64,000 bases of DNA from Serratia ficaria (GTDB lineage: Bacteria > Pseudomonadota > Gammaproteobacteria > Enterobacterales > Enterobacteriaceae): NCBI RefSeq assembly GCF_900187015.1, contig NZ_LT906479.1, forward strand, positions 682,001 through 746,000, given 5' to 3'. A program made the position numbers and the translations under genes. This document shows positions 18,475-26,136 of the stretch, piece after piece (position 1 is the stretch's first letter; each line of letters begins with the position of its first letter). A model generated the notes under the pieces. The model was not told the origin of the DNA. It saw only the letters and a list, made by a program, of their open reading frames with translations, and searched no databases.

Positions 18475-19266
18475 ATGAACGCAACCTATGCGGCCGATGC
18501 GTTCGAGGGGCAGACGGTGCTGGTGACCGGCGGCGCCCAGGGCATCGGGCTGGCGATCGTCGGCGCCTTCGCCCGGCTGGGCGCCGATGTGGTGATGGCG
18601 GACCTGCAGCTGCCGAAGGCGCAGGCGGCGGCGGAAAGCCTGCGGCGCGAGGGCCGGCGCGTGCAGGCGCTGGCCTGCGATCTGGCCGACCCCGGGCAGA
18701 TCGCCGAGCTGGTGGCGGCGGCGGGTGCGCTGCACCAGCGGCTGGACGTGGTTATCCACAACGCCGCCTATTTCCCGCTGACGCCCTTCAGCGACATCGA
18801 CGCCGCGCTGCTGCAACGCACGCTGAGCGTCAACCTGATGGCGCCGTTCTTCCTGGCGCAGGCGGCGCTGCCGTGGATGCGCCGGCAGGGCGGCGGCAGC
18901 ATTCTGGTGACCTCGTCGGTGACCGGGCCGCGGGTGGCCTATCCGGGGCTGGCGCACTATGCGGCGTCCAAAGCCGGGGTGAACGGCTTTATCCGCGCGG
19001 CGGCGCTGGAGCTGGCGGCGGCGGGCATTCGGGTCAACGGGGTGGAGCCGGGGATGATCCGCACCCCGGCGATGGCCAATCTGGGCGGCGCCGAGGTCAA
19101 CCGGGCGATCGCCGCCGCGGTGCCGCTCGGGCGGTTGGGGGAGCCGGAAGACATCGCCGCGGCGATGGTGTTTCTCGCTTCGCCGGCGGCGGCCTATATC
19201 ACCGGCCAGACGCTGGTGGTGGACGGCGGCGCCTTGCTGCCGGAAGCGAATTCTCTGCTTACTTGA
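18475..19266 (+). CDS. SDR family oxidoreductase
   Basis: This 263-residue classical short-chain dehydrogenase has TGGAQGIG, the Ser in LVTSSVTG, YAASK and the C-terminal GQTLVVDGGA motif. The Asp after strand 2 (VVMADLQLP) favours NAD(H). It starts 4 bp after the MoaF stop and ends the operon. With the SDR at 16880 it gives the cluster two different dehydrogenase steps. Confidence 0.87.
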   Translation: MNATYAADAFEGQTVLVTGGAQGIGLAIVGAFARLGADVVMADLQLPKAQAAAESLRREGRRVQALACDLADPGQIAELVAAAGALHQRLDVVIHNAAYFPLTPFSDIDAALLQRTLSVNLMAPFFLAQAALPWMRRQGGGSILVTSSVTGPRVAYPGLAHYAASKAGVNGFIRAAALELAAAGIRVNGVEPGMIRTPAMANLGGAEVNRAIAAAVPLGRLGEPEDIAAAMVFLASPAAAYITGQTLVVDGGALLPEANSLLT

Positions 19267-19316
19267 CGCTGCAGCGTTGTTGGCCGCCTAGCTGCAACGC
19301 CCGTTCATTTGAGGAT
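19265..19316. repeat. short derivative of the dispersed repeat found at 54802-54928
   Basis: The stretch GCTGCAGCGTTGTTGG, then CCGCCTAGCTGCAACG and CATTTGAGG, keeps the two arms of the 127-bp element read in reverse but lacks the central hairpin. It lies between the SDR stop and the convergent hpaR stop and may act as a weak hairpin there. Confidence 0.4.
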
Positions 19317-19330
19317 GCCGATTCATTGAA

Positions 19331-19783
19331 TCATTTCTTGGCGGGATGGGCGGTCACGTTGGCGGGCAGCCGGTCGCCCAGGGTGATCAGCTCGTCCAGC
19401 AGCGTCATCAGCTGTTCCATCTTCTGCTGCGAGAACGCGGCTTCAATCTCGGCATATCCCTGTTCCACCTGATGGCGCGCCACCTCGTACAGCTCCTGGC
19501 CCTGCTGGGTCAGCGAGACGTACAGCTTGCGTTGATCGTTGACCGGCTTCAGGCGGAAGATCAGCCTGTCGCGCTCCATGCGCGACAGGATGCCGGTCAG
19601 GCTGGGGCGCAGGATGCAGGTTTCCGCCGCCAGCTCGTGGAATTCGATCGAGCGGCTGTTGGCCAGCACGCGAATGATGCGCCACTGCTGTTCGGTCAGA
19701 TTATGGCTTTTCAGGATCGGGCGGAAGAACCCCATGGCGGTTTCACGCGCCTGCAGCAGGGCGATGGTTAAAGATTCATGCAT
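19331..19783 (-). CDS. hpaR: homoprotocatechuate degradation operon repressor HpaR (MarR family)
   Basis: This 150-residue MarR-family winged-helix protein aligns along its length with E. coli HpaR; it begins MHESLTIALLQARETAMGFF and keeps LTEQQWRIIRVLA, CILRPSLTGILSRMERD and VNDQRKLYVSLTQQG. ATG 19783 is chosen over the longer frame by this match. HpaR represses the divergent hpaG operon and is released by 4-HPA-type ligands. Proposed operators lie on both sides of the hpaR-hpaG gap. Confidence 0.93.
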   Translation of the reverse strand: MHESLTIALLQARETAMGFFRPILKSHNLTEQQWRIIRVLANSRSIEFHELAAETCILRPSLTGILSRMERDRLIFRLKPVNDQRKLYVSLTQQGQELYEVARHQVEQGYAEIEAAFSQQKMEQLMTLLDELITLGDRLPANVTAHPAKK

Positions 19784-19864
19784 AGGTTTGGCCTTAGCTA
19801 TCAAGGTGTTCGGTCCGCGCCGCCGGCCTGCTTCAGTGCCGCAGGGGGGCGCGGGCGCCCGGGT

Positions 19865-19883
19865 ATCGTTAATAACTTAATAG
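19865..19883. promoter_or_regulatory. HpaR operator candidate on the hpaR side
   Basis: ATCGTTAATAACTTAATAG matches the hpaG-side site at 20061 in 15 of 19 positions. It lies 82 bp upstream of the hpaR ATG, where it would allow autorepression. Two operators in this gap fits what is known of the E. coli system. Confidence 0.65.
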
Positions 19884-19994
19884 TAGCCAAATTTCACCCG
19901 CGGGATAAAGCGAAAATGCGCTCGGCGGCGAAAAAGACGGCTAAAAACGCTTAATGTGTTGAATAACAACGCTTATGTTGGCGGTTTGTGAATA

Positions 19995-20016
19995 TTTTGT
20001 TATCGCGATCACAAAT
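19995..20016. promoter_or_regulatory. CRP-like site upstream of hpaG1
   Basis: TGTTA-N6-TCACA (core 19998-20013) matches the CRP half-sites in 9 of 10 positions. It lies upstream of the proposed hpaG promoter. Catabolite control of hpa operons is established in E. coli. Confidence 0.55.
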
Positions 20017-20060
20017 CGCCCCACGCACGTTGCGTAAAAGCCGCACAGCGTATAAAAGTA

Positions 20061-20079
20061 ATCGTTAATATATTAATGA
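20061..20079. promoter_or_regulatory. HpaR operator candidate on the hpaG side
   Basis: ATCGTTAATATATTAATGA contains the perfect 12-bp palindrome TTAATATATTAA (20065-20076). It starts about 5 bp after a TATAAA -10-like element (20051-20056), so it should cover the transcript start of hpaG1. Confidence 0.7.
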
Positions 20080-20116
20080 ATGCCGGTTGTCATGTTCTGT
20101 CACTGAAGGAGTTCGC

Positions 20117-20743
20117 ATGAAAGGCACCGTATTTTCCGTTGCGCTGAACCATCGCAGCCAGCTGGACGCCTGGGATCAGGCGTTTCACCAGCCACCCTAT
20201 AAAACCCCGCCCAAAACCCCGGTGTGGTTTATCAAACCGCGCAATACCCACCTCGCCAACGGCGGGGCGATCCCGTTCCCGGCCGGTGAAACGGTGCAGA
20301 GCGGCGGCACGCTGGCGGTGATCGTCGGCGATACCGCGCGCAAGGTACCGGCCGACAAGGTGAGCGAGTATCTGGCCGGCTATGCGCTGGCCAACGACGT
20401 CAGCCTGCCGGAAACCAGCTTCTATCGCCCGGCGATCAAGGCGAAATGCCGCGACGGCTTCTGCCCGCTGGGGGATATCGGCCAGCTGGCGGCGACCGAC
20501 CGGCTGGAGATCGTCACCGAGATCAACGGCGTGGAGCAGGATCGCTGGTCGACCGCCGATCTGCTGCGTTCGGTGCCGGAACTGATCGCCGCCATCAGCG
20601 ATTTCATTACCCTGCAACCGGGCGATGCGGTGCTGATCGGCACCCCGCACCGGCGGGTGGAGATCAAACCGGGGGATGAGGTGAGGGTGCGCGCCGCCGG
20701 CCTGCCCACTTTGACCAACCGCGTGAGCCAGGCAGGAGAATAA
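20117..20743 (+). CDS. hpaG1: 4-HPA degradation isomerase/decarboxylase, N-terminal subunit HpaG1
   Basis: This 208-residue protein of the fumarylacetoacetate hydrolase fold corresponds to the first half of the fused E. coli HpaG. HpaG removes CO2 from 5-oxo-pent-3-ene-1,2,5-tricarboxylate and isomerises the product. Family features include RNTHLANGGAIPFP, the DVSLPETSFYRPAIKAKCRDGFCPLGD region and LQPGDAVLIGTPHR. ATG 20117 follows GAAGGA. The second half is the next gene, 2 bp downstream, so the bifunctional enzyme is made as two chains. Confidence 0.92.
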   Translation: MKGTVFSVALNHRSQLDAWDQAFHQPPYKTPPKTPVWFIKPRNTHLANGGAIPFPAGETVQSGGTLAVIVGDTARKVPADKVSEYLAGYALANDVSLPETSFYRPAIKAKCRDGFCPLGDIGQLAATDRLEIVTEINGVEQDRWSTADLLRSVPELIAAISDFITLQPGDAVLIGTPHRRVEIKPGDEVRVRAAGLPTLTNRVSQAGE

Positions 20744-20745
20744 TC

Positions 20746-21510
20746 ATGAGACACGCCCGTATTCGCCATCATGGCCAGATTGTTAACGTCAGCGTGGATG
20801 AGCAGCTGCACGTTACCCTGCCGGACGGCAACATCCTGGATGAGCAAGACGTCGAGTGGCTGCCGCCGGCGCAGGGCACGGTATTCGCCCTGGGGCTGAA
20901 CTATGCCGACCACGCCAGCGAGCTGGAATTCAAGGCGCCGGAGGAGCCGCTGGTGTTCCTCAAGGCGCCTAACACCCTGACCGGCCACCGCCAGGTGTCG
21001 GTACGGCCGGCCGGCGTGGAATATATGCACTACGAGGCCGAACTGGTGGCGGTGATCGGCAAGACCGCGCGCAACGTCAGCCGCGAAGACGCCATGGACC
21101 ATGTGGCCGGCTACACCCTGTGCAACGACTACGCCATCCGCGACTACCTGGAAAACTACTACCGCCCGAACCTGCGGGTGAAGAGCCGCGACACCCTGAC
21201 GCCGATCGGTCCGTACATCGTCGACCGCGACGACGTCGCCGATCCGCATCGGCTGGCGCTCAGCACCTATGTCAACGGCGAGCTGCGCCAGCGCGGCAGC
21301 ACCGCCGACATGATTTTCGATATCCCGTTCCTGATCGCCTACCTGAGCGAATTCATGACGCTGCAGCCGGGCGACATGATCGCCACCGGCACGCCGAAAG
21401 GGCTGGCCGACGTGCTGCCGGGCGACGAAGTGGTGGTGGAGATCGAAGGCATCGGCCGTCTGGTTAACCACATCATCAGTGAAAAAGATTACGAGGAGAG
21501 CCTGCGATGA
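20746..21510 (+). CDS. hpaG2: 4-HPA degradation isomerase/decarboxylase, C-terminal subunit HpaG2
   Basis: This 254-residue FAH-family protein matches the second half of E. coli HpaG. It has GLNYADHASE, the metal-binding-region MHYEAELVAVIGK and LQPGDMIATGTPKGL. It overlaps the hpaE start by 4 bp (ATGA). It works with HpaG1 on the decarboxylation and isomerisation steps that give 2-oxohept-3-enedioate. Confidence 0.93.
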   Translation: MRHARIRHHGQIVNVSVDEQLHVTLPDGNILDEQDVEWLPPAQGTVFALGLNYADHASELEFKAPEEPLVFLKAPNTLTGHRQVSVRPAGVEYMHYEAELVAVIGKTARNVSREDAMDHVAGYTLCNDYAIRDYLENYYRPNLRVKSRDTLTPIGPYIVDRDDVADPHRLALSTYVNGELRQRGSTADMIFDIPFLIAYLSEFMTLQPGDMIATGTPKGLADVLPGDEVVVEIEGIGRLVNHIISEKDYEESLR

Positions 21511-22961
21511 AAACCATCAACCACTGGATCGACGGCAAGAGCGTCGCCAGCAAAGACTATTTCACCACCAGCAACCCGGCCAACGGCGAGGTGCTGGCGG
21601 AGGTGGCGTCCGGCGGCCAGCTGGAGATCGATCGGGCGGTGGCCGCCGCCAAAGCGGCGTTCCCCAAGTGGGCCAACACGCCGATGAAAGAGCGCGCGCG
21701 CCTGATGCGCCGCCTGGGCGAGCTGATCGATGAAAACGTGCCGCAAATCGCCGAGCTGGAAACCGCCGACACCGGCCTGCCGATCCACCAGACCAAAAAC
21801 GTGCTGATCCCGCGCGCGTCGCACAACTTCGAGTTCTTCGCCGAAATTTGCCAGCAGATGAACGGCAAAACCTACCCGGTGGACGACAAGATGCTCAACT
21901 ACACGCTGATCCAGCCGGTCGGGGTGTGTGCGCTGGTGTCGCCGTGGAACGTGCCTTTCATGACCGCCACCTGGAAAACCGCGCCCTGTCTGGCGCTGGG
22001 CAATACCGCGGTGCTGAAGATGTCCGAACTGTCGCCGCTGACCGCCGATCGCCTGGGCGAGTTGGCGCTGGAAGCCGGCATCCCGGCCGGGGTGCTGAAC
22101 GTGGTGCAGGGCTACGGCGCCACCGCCGGCGACGCGCTGGTGCGCCATAAAGACGTGCGGGCGGTGTCCTTCACCGGCGGCACCGCCACCGGCCGCCGCA
22201 TCATCGAGAGCGCCGGGCTGAAGAAATTCTCCATGGAGCTGGGCGGCAAATCGCCGGTGCTGATCTTCGAGGATGCCGATATCGAACGCGCGCTGGACGC
22301 CGCGCTGTTCACCATCTTCTCGATCAACGGCGAACGCTGCACCGCCGGTTCGCGCATCTTCATTCAGGAAAGCATCTACCCGGAATTCGTCAAGCGTTTC
22401 GCCGAGCGCGCCAACCGCCTGCGGGTGGGCGATCCGCAGGATCCCAACACCCAGGTGGGGGCGTTGATCAGCCGGCAGCACTGGGAAAAGGTCTCCGGCT
22501 ATATCCGCCTGGGGGTGGAGGAAGGGGCGACCCTGCTGGCCGGCGGCCCGGAAAAACCGGCCGGCCTGAGCCACGGCAACTTCCTGCGCCCGACGGTGCT
22601 GGCGGACGTCGACAACCGGATGCGCATCGCGCAGGAGGAAATCTTCGGGCCGGTGGCCTGCCTGCTGCCGTTCAAATCCGAAGAAGACGGCCTGCGCATG
22701 GCCAACGACGTGGAGTACGGTCTGGCGTCGTACATCTGGACGCAGGACGTGAGCAAGGTTCTGCGTCTGGCGCGCGGCATTGAAGCGGGCATGGTGTTCG
22801 TCAACACCCAAAACGTGCGCGACCTGCGCCAGCCGTTCGGCGGCGTCAAAGCCTCCGGCACCGGCCGCGAGGGCGGCGAATACAGCTTCGAGGTGTTCGC
22901 CGAGATGAAGAACGTGTGCATTTCCATGGGTGACCACCCAATCCCGAAATGGGGCGTCTAA
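21507..22961 (+). CDS. hpaE: 5-carboxymethyl-2-hydroxymuconate semialdehyde dehydrogenase
   Basis: This 484-residue NAD-dependent aldehyde dehydrogenase oxidises the ring-cleavage product CHMS to 5-carboxymethyl-2-hydroxymuconate. The general-base Glu lies in FSMELGGKSPVLIFEDADI and the catalytic Cys in INGERCTAGSRIF. The cofactor motif VSFTGGTATGRRI is present. It is translationally coupled to hpaG2 and precedes hpaD. Confidence 0.95.
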   Translation: MKTINHWIDGKSVASKDYFTTSNPANGEVLAEVASGGQLEIDRAVAAAKAAFPKWANTPMKERARLMRRLGELIDENVPQIAELETADTGLPIHQTKNVLIPRASHNFEFFAEICQQMNGKTYPVDDKMLNYTLIQPVGVCALVSPWNVPFMTATWKTAPCLALGNTAVLKMSELSPLTADRLGELALEAGIPAGVLNVVQGYGATAGDALVRHKDVRAVSFTGGTATGRRIIESAGLKKFSMELGGKSPVLIFEDADIERALDAALFTIFSINGERCTAGSRIFIQESIYPEFVKRFAERANRLRVGDPQDPNTQVGALISRQHWEKVSGYIRLGVEEGATLLAGGPEKPAGLSHGNFLRPTVLADVDNRMRIAQEEIFGPVACLLPFKSEEDGLRMANDVEYGLASYIWTQDVSKVLRLARGIEAGMVFVNTQNVRDLRQPFGGVKASGTGREGGEYSFEVFAEMKNVCISMGDHPIPKWGV

Positions 22962-22998
22962 GCCTCTGGCCACAACAAAAACGAAAGAGATGAGAACG

Positions 22999-24072
22999 AT
23001 GACGACAAAACTTACCACCCATGCTGCCCCTGCTCCCGACGTCGTGCGCTGCGCCTACATGGAAATTCAGGTAACGGACCTCAAAGCGGCGCGCGAATTC
23101 TACGTCGACATCCTTGGCCTGGTGGTCACCGCCGAGGACGAGAACACCCTGTACCTGCGTTCGATGGAAGAGTTTATCCACCACAACCTGGTGCTGCGCG
23201 AAGGCCCGGTGGCCGCCGTTGCGGCCTTTGCCTTCCGCGTGCGCACGCCGGAAGACGTCGACCGCGCCGAAGCCTATTTCAATGCGCTGGGCTGCCGCAC
23301 CGAGCGCCGGGTGAACGGCTTCGTCAAAGGCATCGGCGATGCGGTGCGGGTTGAAGATCCGCTCGGCTTTCCGTACGAGTTTTTCTACGACGTGCAGCAC
23401 GTCGAACGCCTGGCCTGGCGTTACGATCTCTACACGCCGGGCGCGCTGGTGCGCCTCGATCACTTTAACCAAATTACGCCCGACGTCCCGAAGGCCGTGG
23501 AATACATCCAGGGGCTGGGTTTCCGCGTGACGGAAGATATCCGCGATGAAAACGGCGTGGTTTACGCCGCCTGGATGCGCCGCAAAGCCACGGTGCACGA
23601 TACCGCGATGACCGGCGGCGCCGGGCCGCGCATGCACCATATCGCCTTTGCCACCCATGAAAAGCACAACATTCTGGCCATCTGCGACAAGCTCGGCGCG
23701 CTGCGTAAATCCGATTTGATCGAACGCGGCCCCGGCCGCCACGGCGTCTCCAACGCCTTCTATCTCTACCTGCGCGATCCCGATGGCCACCGGGTGGAAA
23801 TCTACACCCAGGATTACTACACCGGCGATCCGGATAACCCGACCGTGAGCTGGGACGTGCACGACAACCAGCGCCGCGACTGGTGGGGCAACCCGGTGGT
23901 GCCGAGCTGGTACACCGAGGGATCGCAAGTGTTGGATCTCGACGGCCGGCCGCAGCCGGTTATCGAACGCAGCGCGCCAAGCGAAATGGCCGTCACCATC
24001 GGCGCAGACGGTTTTTCCTACACCCGCGAGGGCGATACGGAAAAGGGCTTCAAGCTCGGCAACACCCTGTAA
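22999..24072 (+). CDS. hpaD: 3,4-dihydroxyphenylacetate 2,3-dioxygenase, VOC-fold type
   Basis: This 357-residue extradiol dioxygenase opens the homoprotocatechuate ring. It has two vicinal-oxygen-chelate domain pairs and is unrelated to the LigB-type HpaD of E. coli. With ATG 22999 the iron ligands fall at His155 (RLDHFNQ), His214 (RMHHIAF) and Glu267 (HRVEIYT), and His200 and Tyr257 also line up, the same numbers reported for the Brevibacterium fuscum HPCD. That agreement also supports this start over ATG 22990. It lies 37 bp after hpaE. Confidence 0.93.
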   Translation: MTTKLTTHAAPAPDVVRCAYMEIQVTDLKAAREFYVDILGLVVTAEDENTLYLRSMEEFIHHNLVLREGPVAAVAAFAFRVRTPEDVDRAEAYFNALGCRTERRVNGFVKGIGDAVRVEDPLGFPYEFFYDVQHVERLAWRYDLYTPGALVRLDHFNQITPDVPKAVEYIQGLGFRVTEDIRDENGVVYAAWMRRKATVHDTAMTGGAGPRMHHIAFATHEKHNILAICDKLGALRKSDLIERGPGRHGVSNAFYLYLRDPDGHRVEIYTQDYYTGDPDNPTVSWDVHDNQRRDWWGNPVVPSWYTEGSQVLDLDGRPQPVIERSAPSEMAVTIGADGFSYTREGDTEKGFKLGNTL

Positions 24073-24080
24073 CCATCGCC

Positions 24081-24101
24081 GCGCGGGCGGCTTGCCCGCG
24101 C
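24081..24101 (+). repeat. intercistronic hairpin between hpaD and hpaF
   Basis: GCGCGGGC and GCCCGCGC form an 8-bp perfect stem with a 5-nt loop and no T run. It may stabilise the upstream mRNA or adjust hpaD/hpaF ratios rather than terminate. Confidence 0.5.
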
Positions 24102-24124
24102 GAATTCGCCGTTCGGAGATTGCT

Positions 24125-24511
24125 ATGCCGCATTTTTATGCTGAATGCACCAACAACATCCGCGAAGAGGCCGATCTTCCCGCCCTGTTCGCCAGGGTCA
24201 ATCAGGCGCTGGCGGACACCGGCATCTTCCCGCTGGCCGGGGTGCGCAGCCGCGCCATCTGGCTGGACACCTGGCAGATGGCCGACGGCAAGCAGGATTA
24301 CGCCTTCGTGCATATGACGCTGAAGATCGGTCACGGCCGCAGCCCGGAAAGCCGCGAGCAGGTCGGCGAGATGCTGTTCGCGCTGATAAAGGAACACTTC
24401 GCCGCGCTGATGGCGCAGCGTTATCTGGCGCTCTCTTTCACCATGGAAGAGCTGGATCCGCTGCTGAACTACAAGCAGAACAACGTTCACGCGCTATTTC
24501 GCAAAGAGTGA
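24125..24511 (+). CDS. hpaF: 5-carboxymethyl-2-hydroxymuconate delta-isomerase
   Basis: This 128-residue protein of the CHMI (tautomerase-fold) family begins MPHFYAECTNNIREEADL, giving the catalytic Pro1 after Met removal. It isomerises 5-carboxymethyl-2-hydroxymuconate before HpaG acts. ATG 24125 is chosen to expose Pro1 and follows GGAG. It lies 13 bp before hpaH. Confidence 0.95.
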   Translation: MPHFYAECTNNIREEADLPALFARVNQALADTGIFPLAGVRSRAIWLDTWQMADGKQDYAFVHMTLKIGHGRSPESREQVGEMLFALIKEHFAALMAQRYLALSFTMEELDPLLNYKQNNVHALFRKE

Positions 24512-24524
24512 GAAGGGGTCGTAA

Positions 24525-25328
24525 ATGCTGGATAAACAGCTGATTAACCGTGCGGTGCAGCGCCTGCATCAGGCGGAGCAAAACCGTGAACAGATCCGTG
24601 CGCTGTCGCTCGATCATCCCGAGATCACCATCGAAGACGCCTACGCCATTCAGCGCCAGTGGGTGGCGTTGAAGATAGCCGAGGGGCGCACGCTGAAAGG
24701 CCACAAGATTGGCCTGACCTCGCGCGCCATGCAGGTCAGCTCGCAGATCTCCGAGCCGGACTACGGCGCGCTGCTGGACGACATGTTCTTCAACGACGGC
24801 GGCGATATTCCTTTCGATCGCTTTATCGTGCCGCGGGTGGAGGTGGAGCTGGCCTTCGTGCTGGCCAAGCCGCTGCGCGGGCCGAACTGCACGCTGTTCG
24901 ACGTGTATAACGCCACCGACTACGTCATCCCGGCGCTGGAAATCATCGACGCGCGCAGCCACAACGTCGATCCGCAGACCCAGCGGCCGCGCAAGGTGTT
25001 CGACACCATTTCCGACAACGCCGCCAACGCCGGCGTGGTGATGGGCGGCCGGCCCATCAGGCCGGACGCGCTGGATCTGCGCTGGATTTCCGCCTTGCTG
25101 TACCGCAACGGGGTGATCGAAGAGTCCGGCGTGGCGGCGGCGGTGCTCAATCATCCGGCCAACGGCGTGGCCTGGCTGGCCAACAAGCTGGCGCCTTATG
25201 AGGTGGCGCTGGAGGCGGGGCAGGTGATCCTCGGCGGCTCCTTTACCCGGCCGGTGCCGGCCAGGCGCGGCGACACCTTCCACGTGGACTACGGCCCGAT
25301 GGGCTGCATCAGTTGCCGCTTCGTTTAG
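24525..25328 (+). CDS. hpaH: 2-oxo-hept-3-ene-1,7-dioate hydratase
   Basis: This 267-residue hydratase (FAH-related, MhpD-like family) adds water to 2-oxohept-3-enedioate. Conserved stretches are [33 protein letters not shown] and the end [13 protein letters not shown]. Spacing of 13 bp to hpaF and 10 bp to hpaI fits one operon. Confidence 0.95.
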   Translation: MLDKQLINRAVQRLHQAEQNREQIRALSLDHPEITIEDAYAIQRQWVALKIAEGRTLKGHKIGLTSRAMQVSSQISEPDYGALLDDMFFNDGGDIPFDRFIVPRVEVELAFVLAKPLRGPNCTLFDVYNATDYVIPALEIIDARSHNVDPQTQRPRKVFDTISDNAANAGVVMGGRPIRPDALDLRWISALLYRNGVIEESGVAAAVLNHPANGVAWLANKLAPYEVALEAGQVILGGSFTRPVPARRGDTFHVDYGPMGCISCRFV

Positions 25329-25338
25329 GAGAAAACCG

Positions 25339-26133
25339 ATGTTAACCAACCACTTCAAACGGGCGCTGCAGGAAAAACGCCCGCAGATCGGCCTGTGGCT
25401 CGGGCTATGCAGCAGCTACAGCGCCGAACTGCTGGCCGGCGCCGGTTTCGACTGGCTGCTGATCGACGGCGAGCATGCGCCCAACAACGTGCAGACGGTG
25501 CTGGGCCAGCTGCAGGCTATCGCGCCTTATCCGAGCCACCCGGTGGTGCGCCCGCCGTGGAACGATGCGGTGATGATCAAACAGCTGCTGGACGTGGGCG
25601 CGCAAACCCTGCTGATCCCGATGATCCAAAACGCCGGGCAGGCGCGCGATGCGGTGCGCGCCACCCGCTATCCGCCGCATGGCATCCGCGGCGTCGGCAG
25701 CGCGCTGGCGCGCGCTTCCCGCTGGAACCGGGTGCCGAATTACCTGCAGCTGGCCGACGAAGAAATGTGCGTGCTGGTGCAGATCGAGACCCGCGAAGCG
25801 GTGAAAAACCTCGACGCCATTCTGCAGGTGGAGGGGGTGGACGGGGTGTTTATCGGCCCGGCGGATCTGAGCGCCGACATGGGCTTCGCCGGCAATCCGC
25901 AGCACCCCGAGGTGCAGCGCACCATCGACGACGCCATCGCGCGCATCAGCGCCGCCGGCAAGGCGCCGGGCATCCTGATGGCCGACCGGGCGCTGGCGCA
26001 GCGCTATCTGGCGTCCGGCGCGCTGTTCGTCGCCGTCGGGGTGGACACCACCCTGCTGGCGCGCGCGGCGGGATCCCTGGCGAGCGAGTTCAAACAGGGC
26101 GGGGCGGAAACGCCATCATCGGGAGTCTATTAA
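25339..26133 (+). CDS. hpaI: 4-hydroxy-2-oxoheptanedioate aldolase
   Basis: This 264-residue class II (metal-dependent) aldolase of the HpcH/HpaI family splits 4-hydroxy-2-oxoheptanedioate to pyruvate and succinate semialdehyde. It carries [10 protein letters not shown], the metal-site [16 protein letters not shown] and [13 protein letters not shown]. It ends 3 bp before hpaX. Confidence 0.96.
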   Translation: MLTNHFKRALQEKRPQIGLWLGLCSSYSAELLAGAGFDWLLIDGEHAPNNVQTVLGQLQAIAPYPSHPVVRPPWNDAVMIKQLLDVGAQTLLIPMIQNAGQARDAVRATRYPPHGIRGVGSALARASRWNRVPNYLQLADEEMCVLVQIETREAVKNLDAILQVEGVDGVFIGPADLSADMGFAGNPQHPEVQRTIDDAIARISAAGKAPGILMADRALAQRYLASGALFVAVGVDTTLLARAAGSLASEFKQGGAETPSSGVY

Positions 26134-26136
26134 GCC

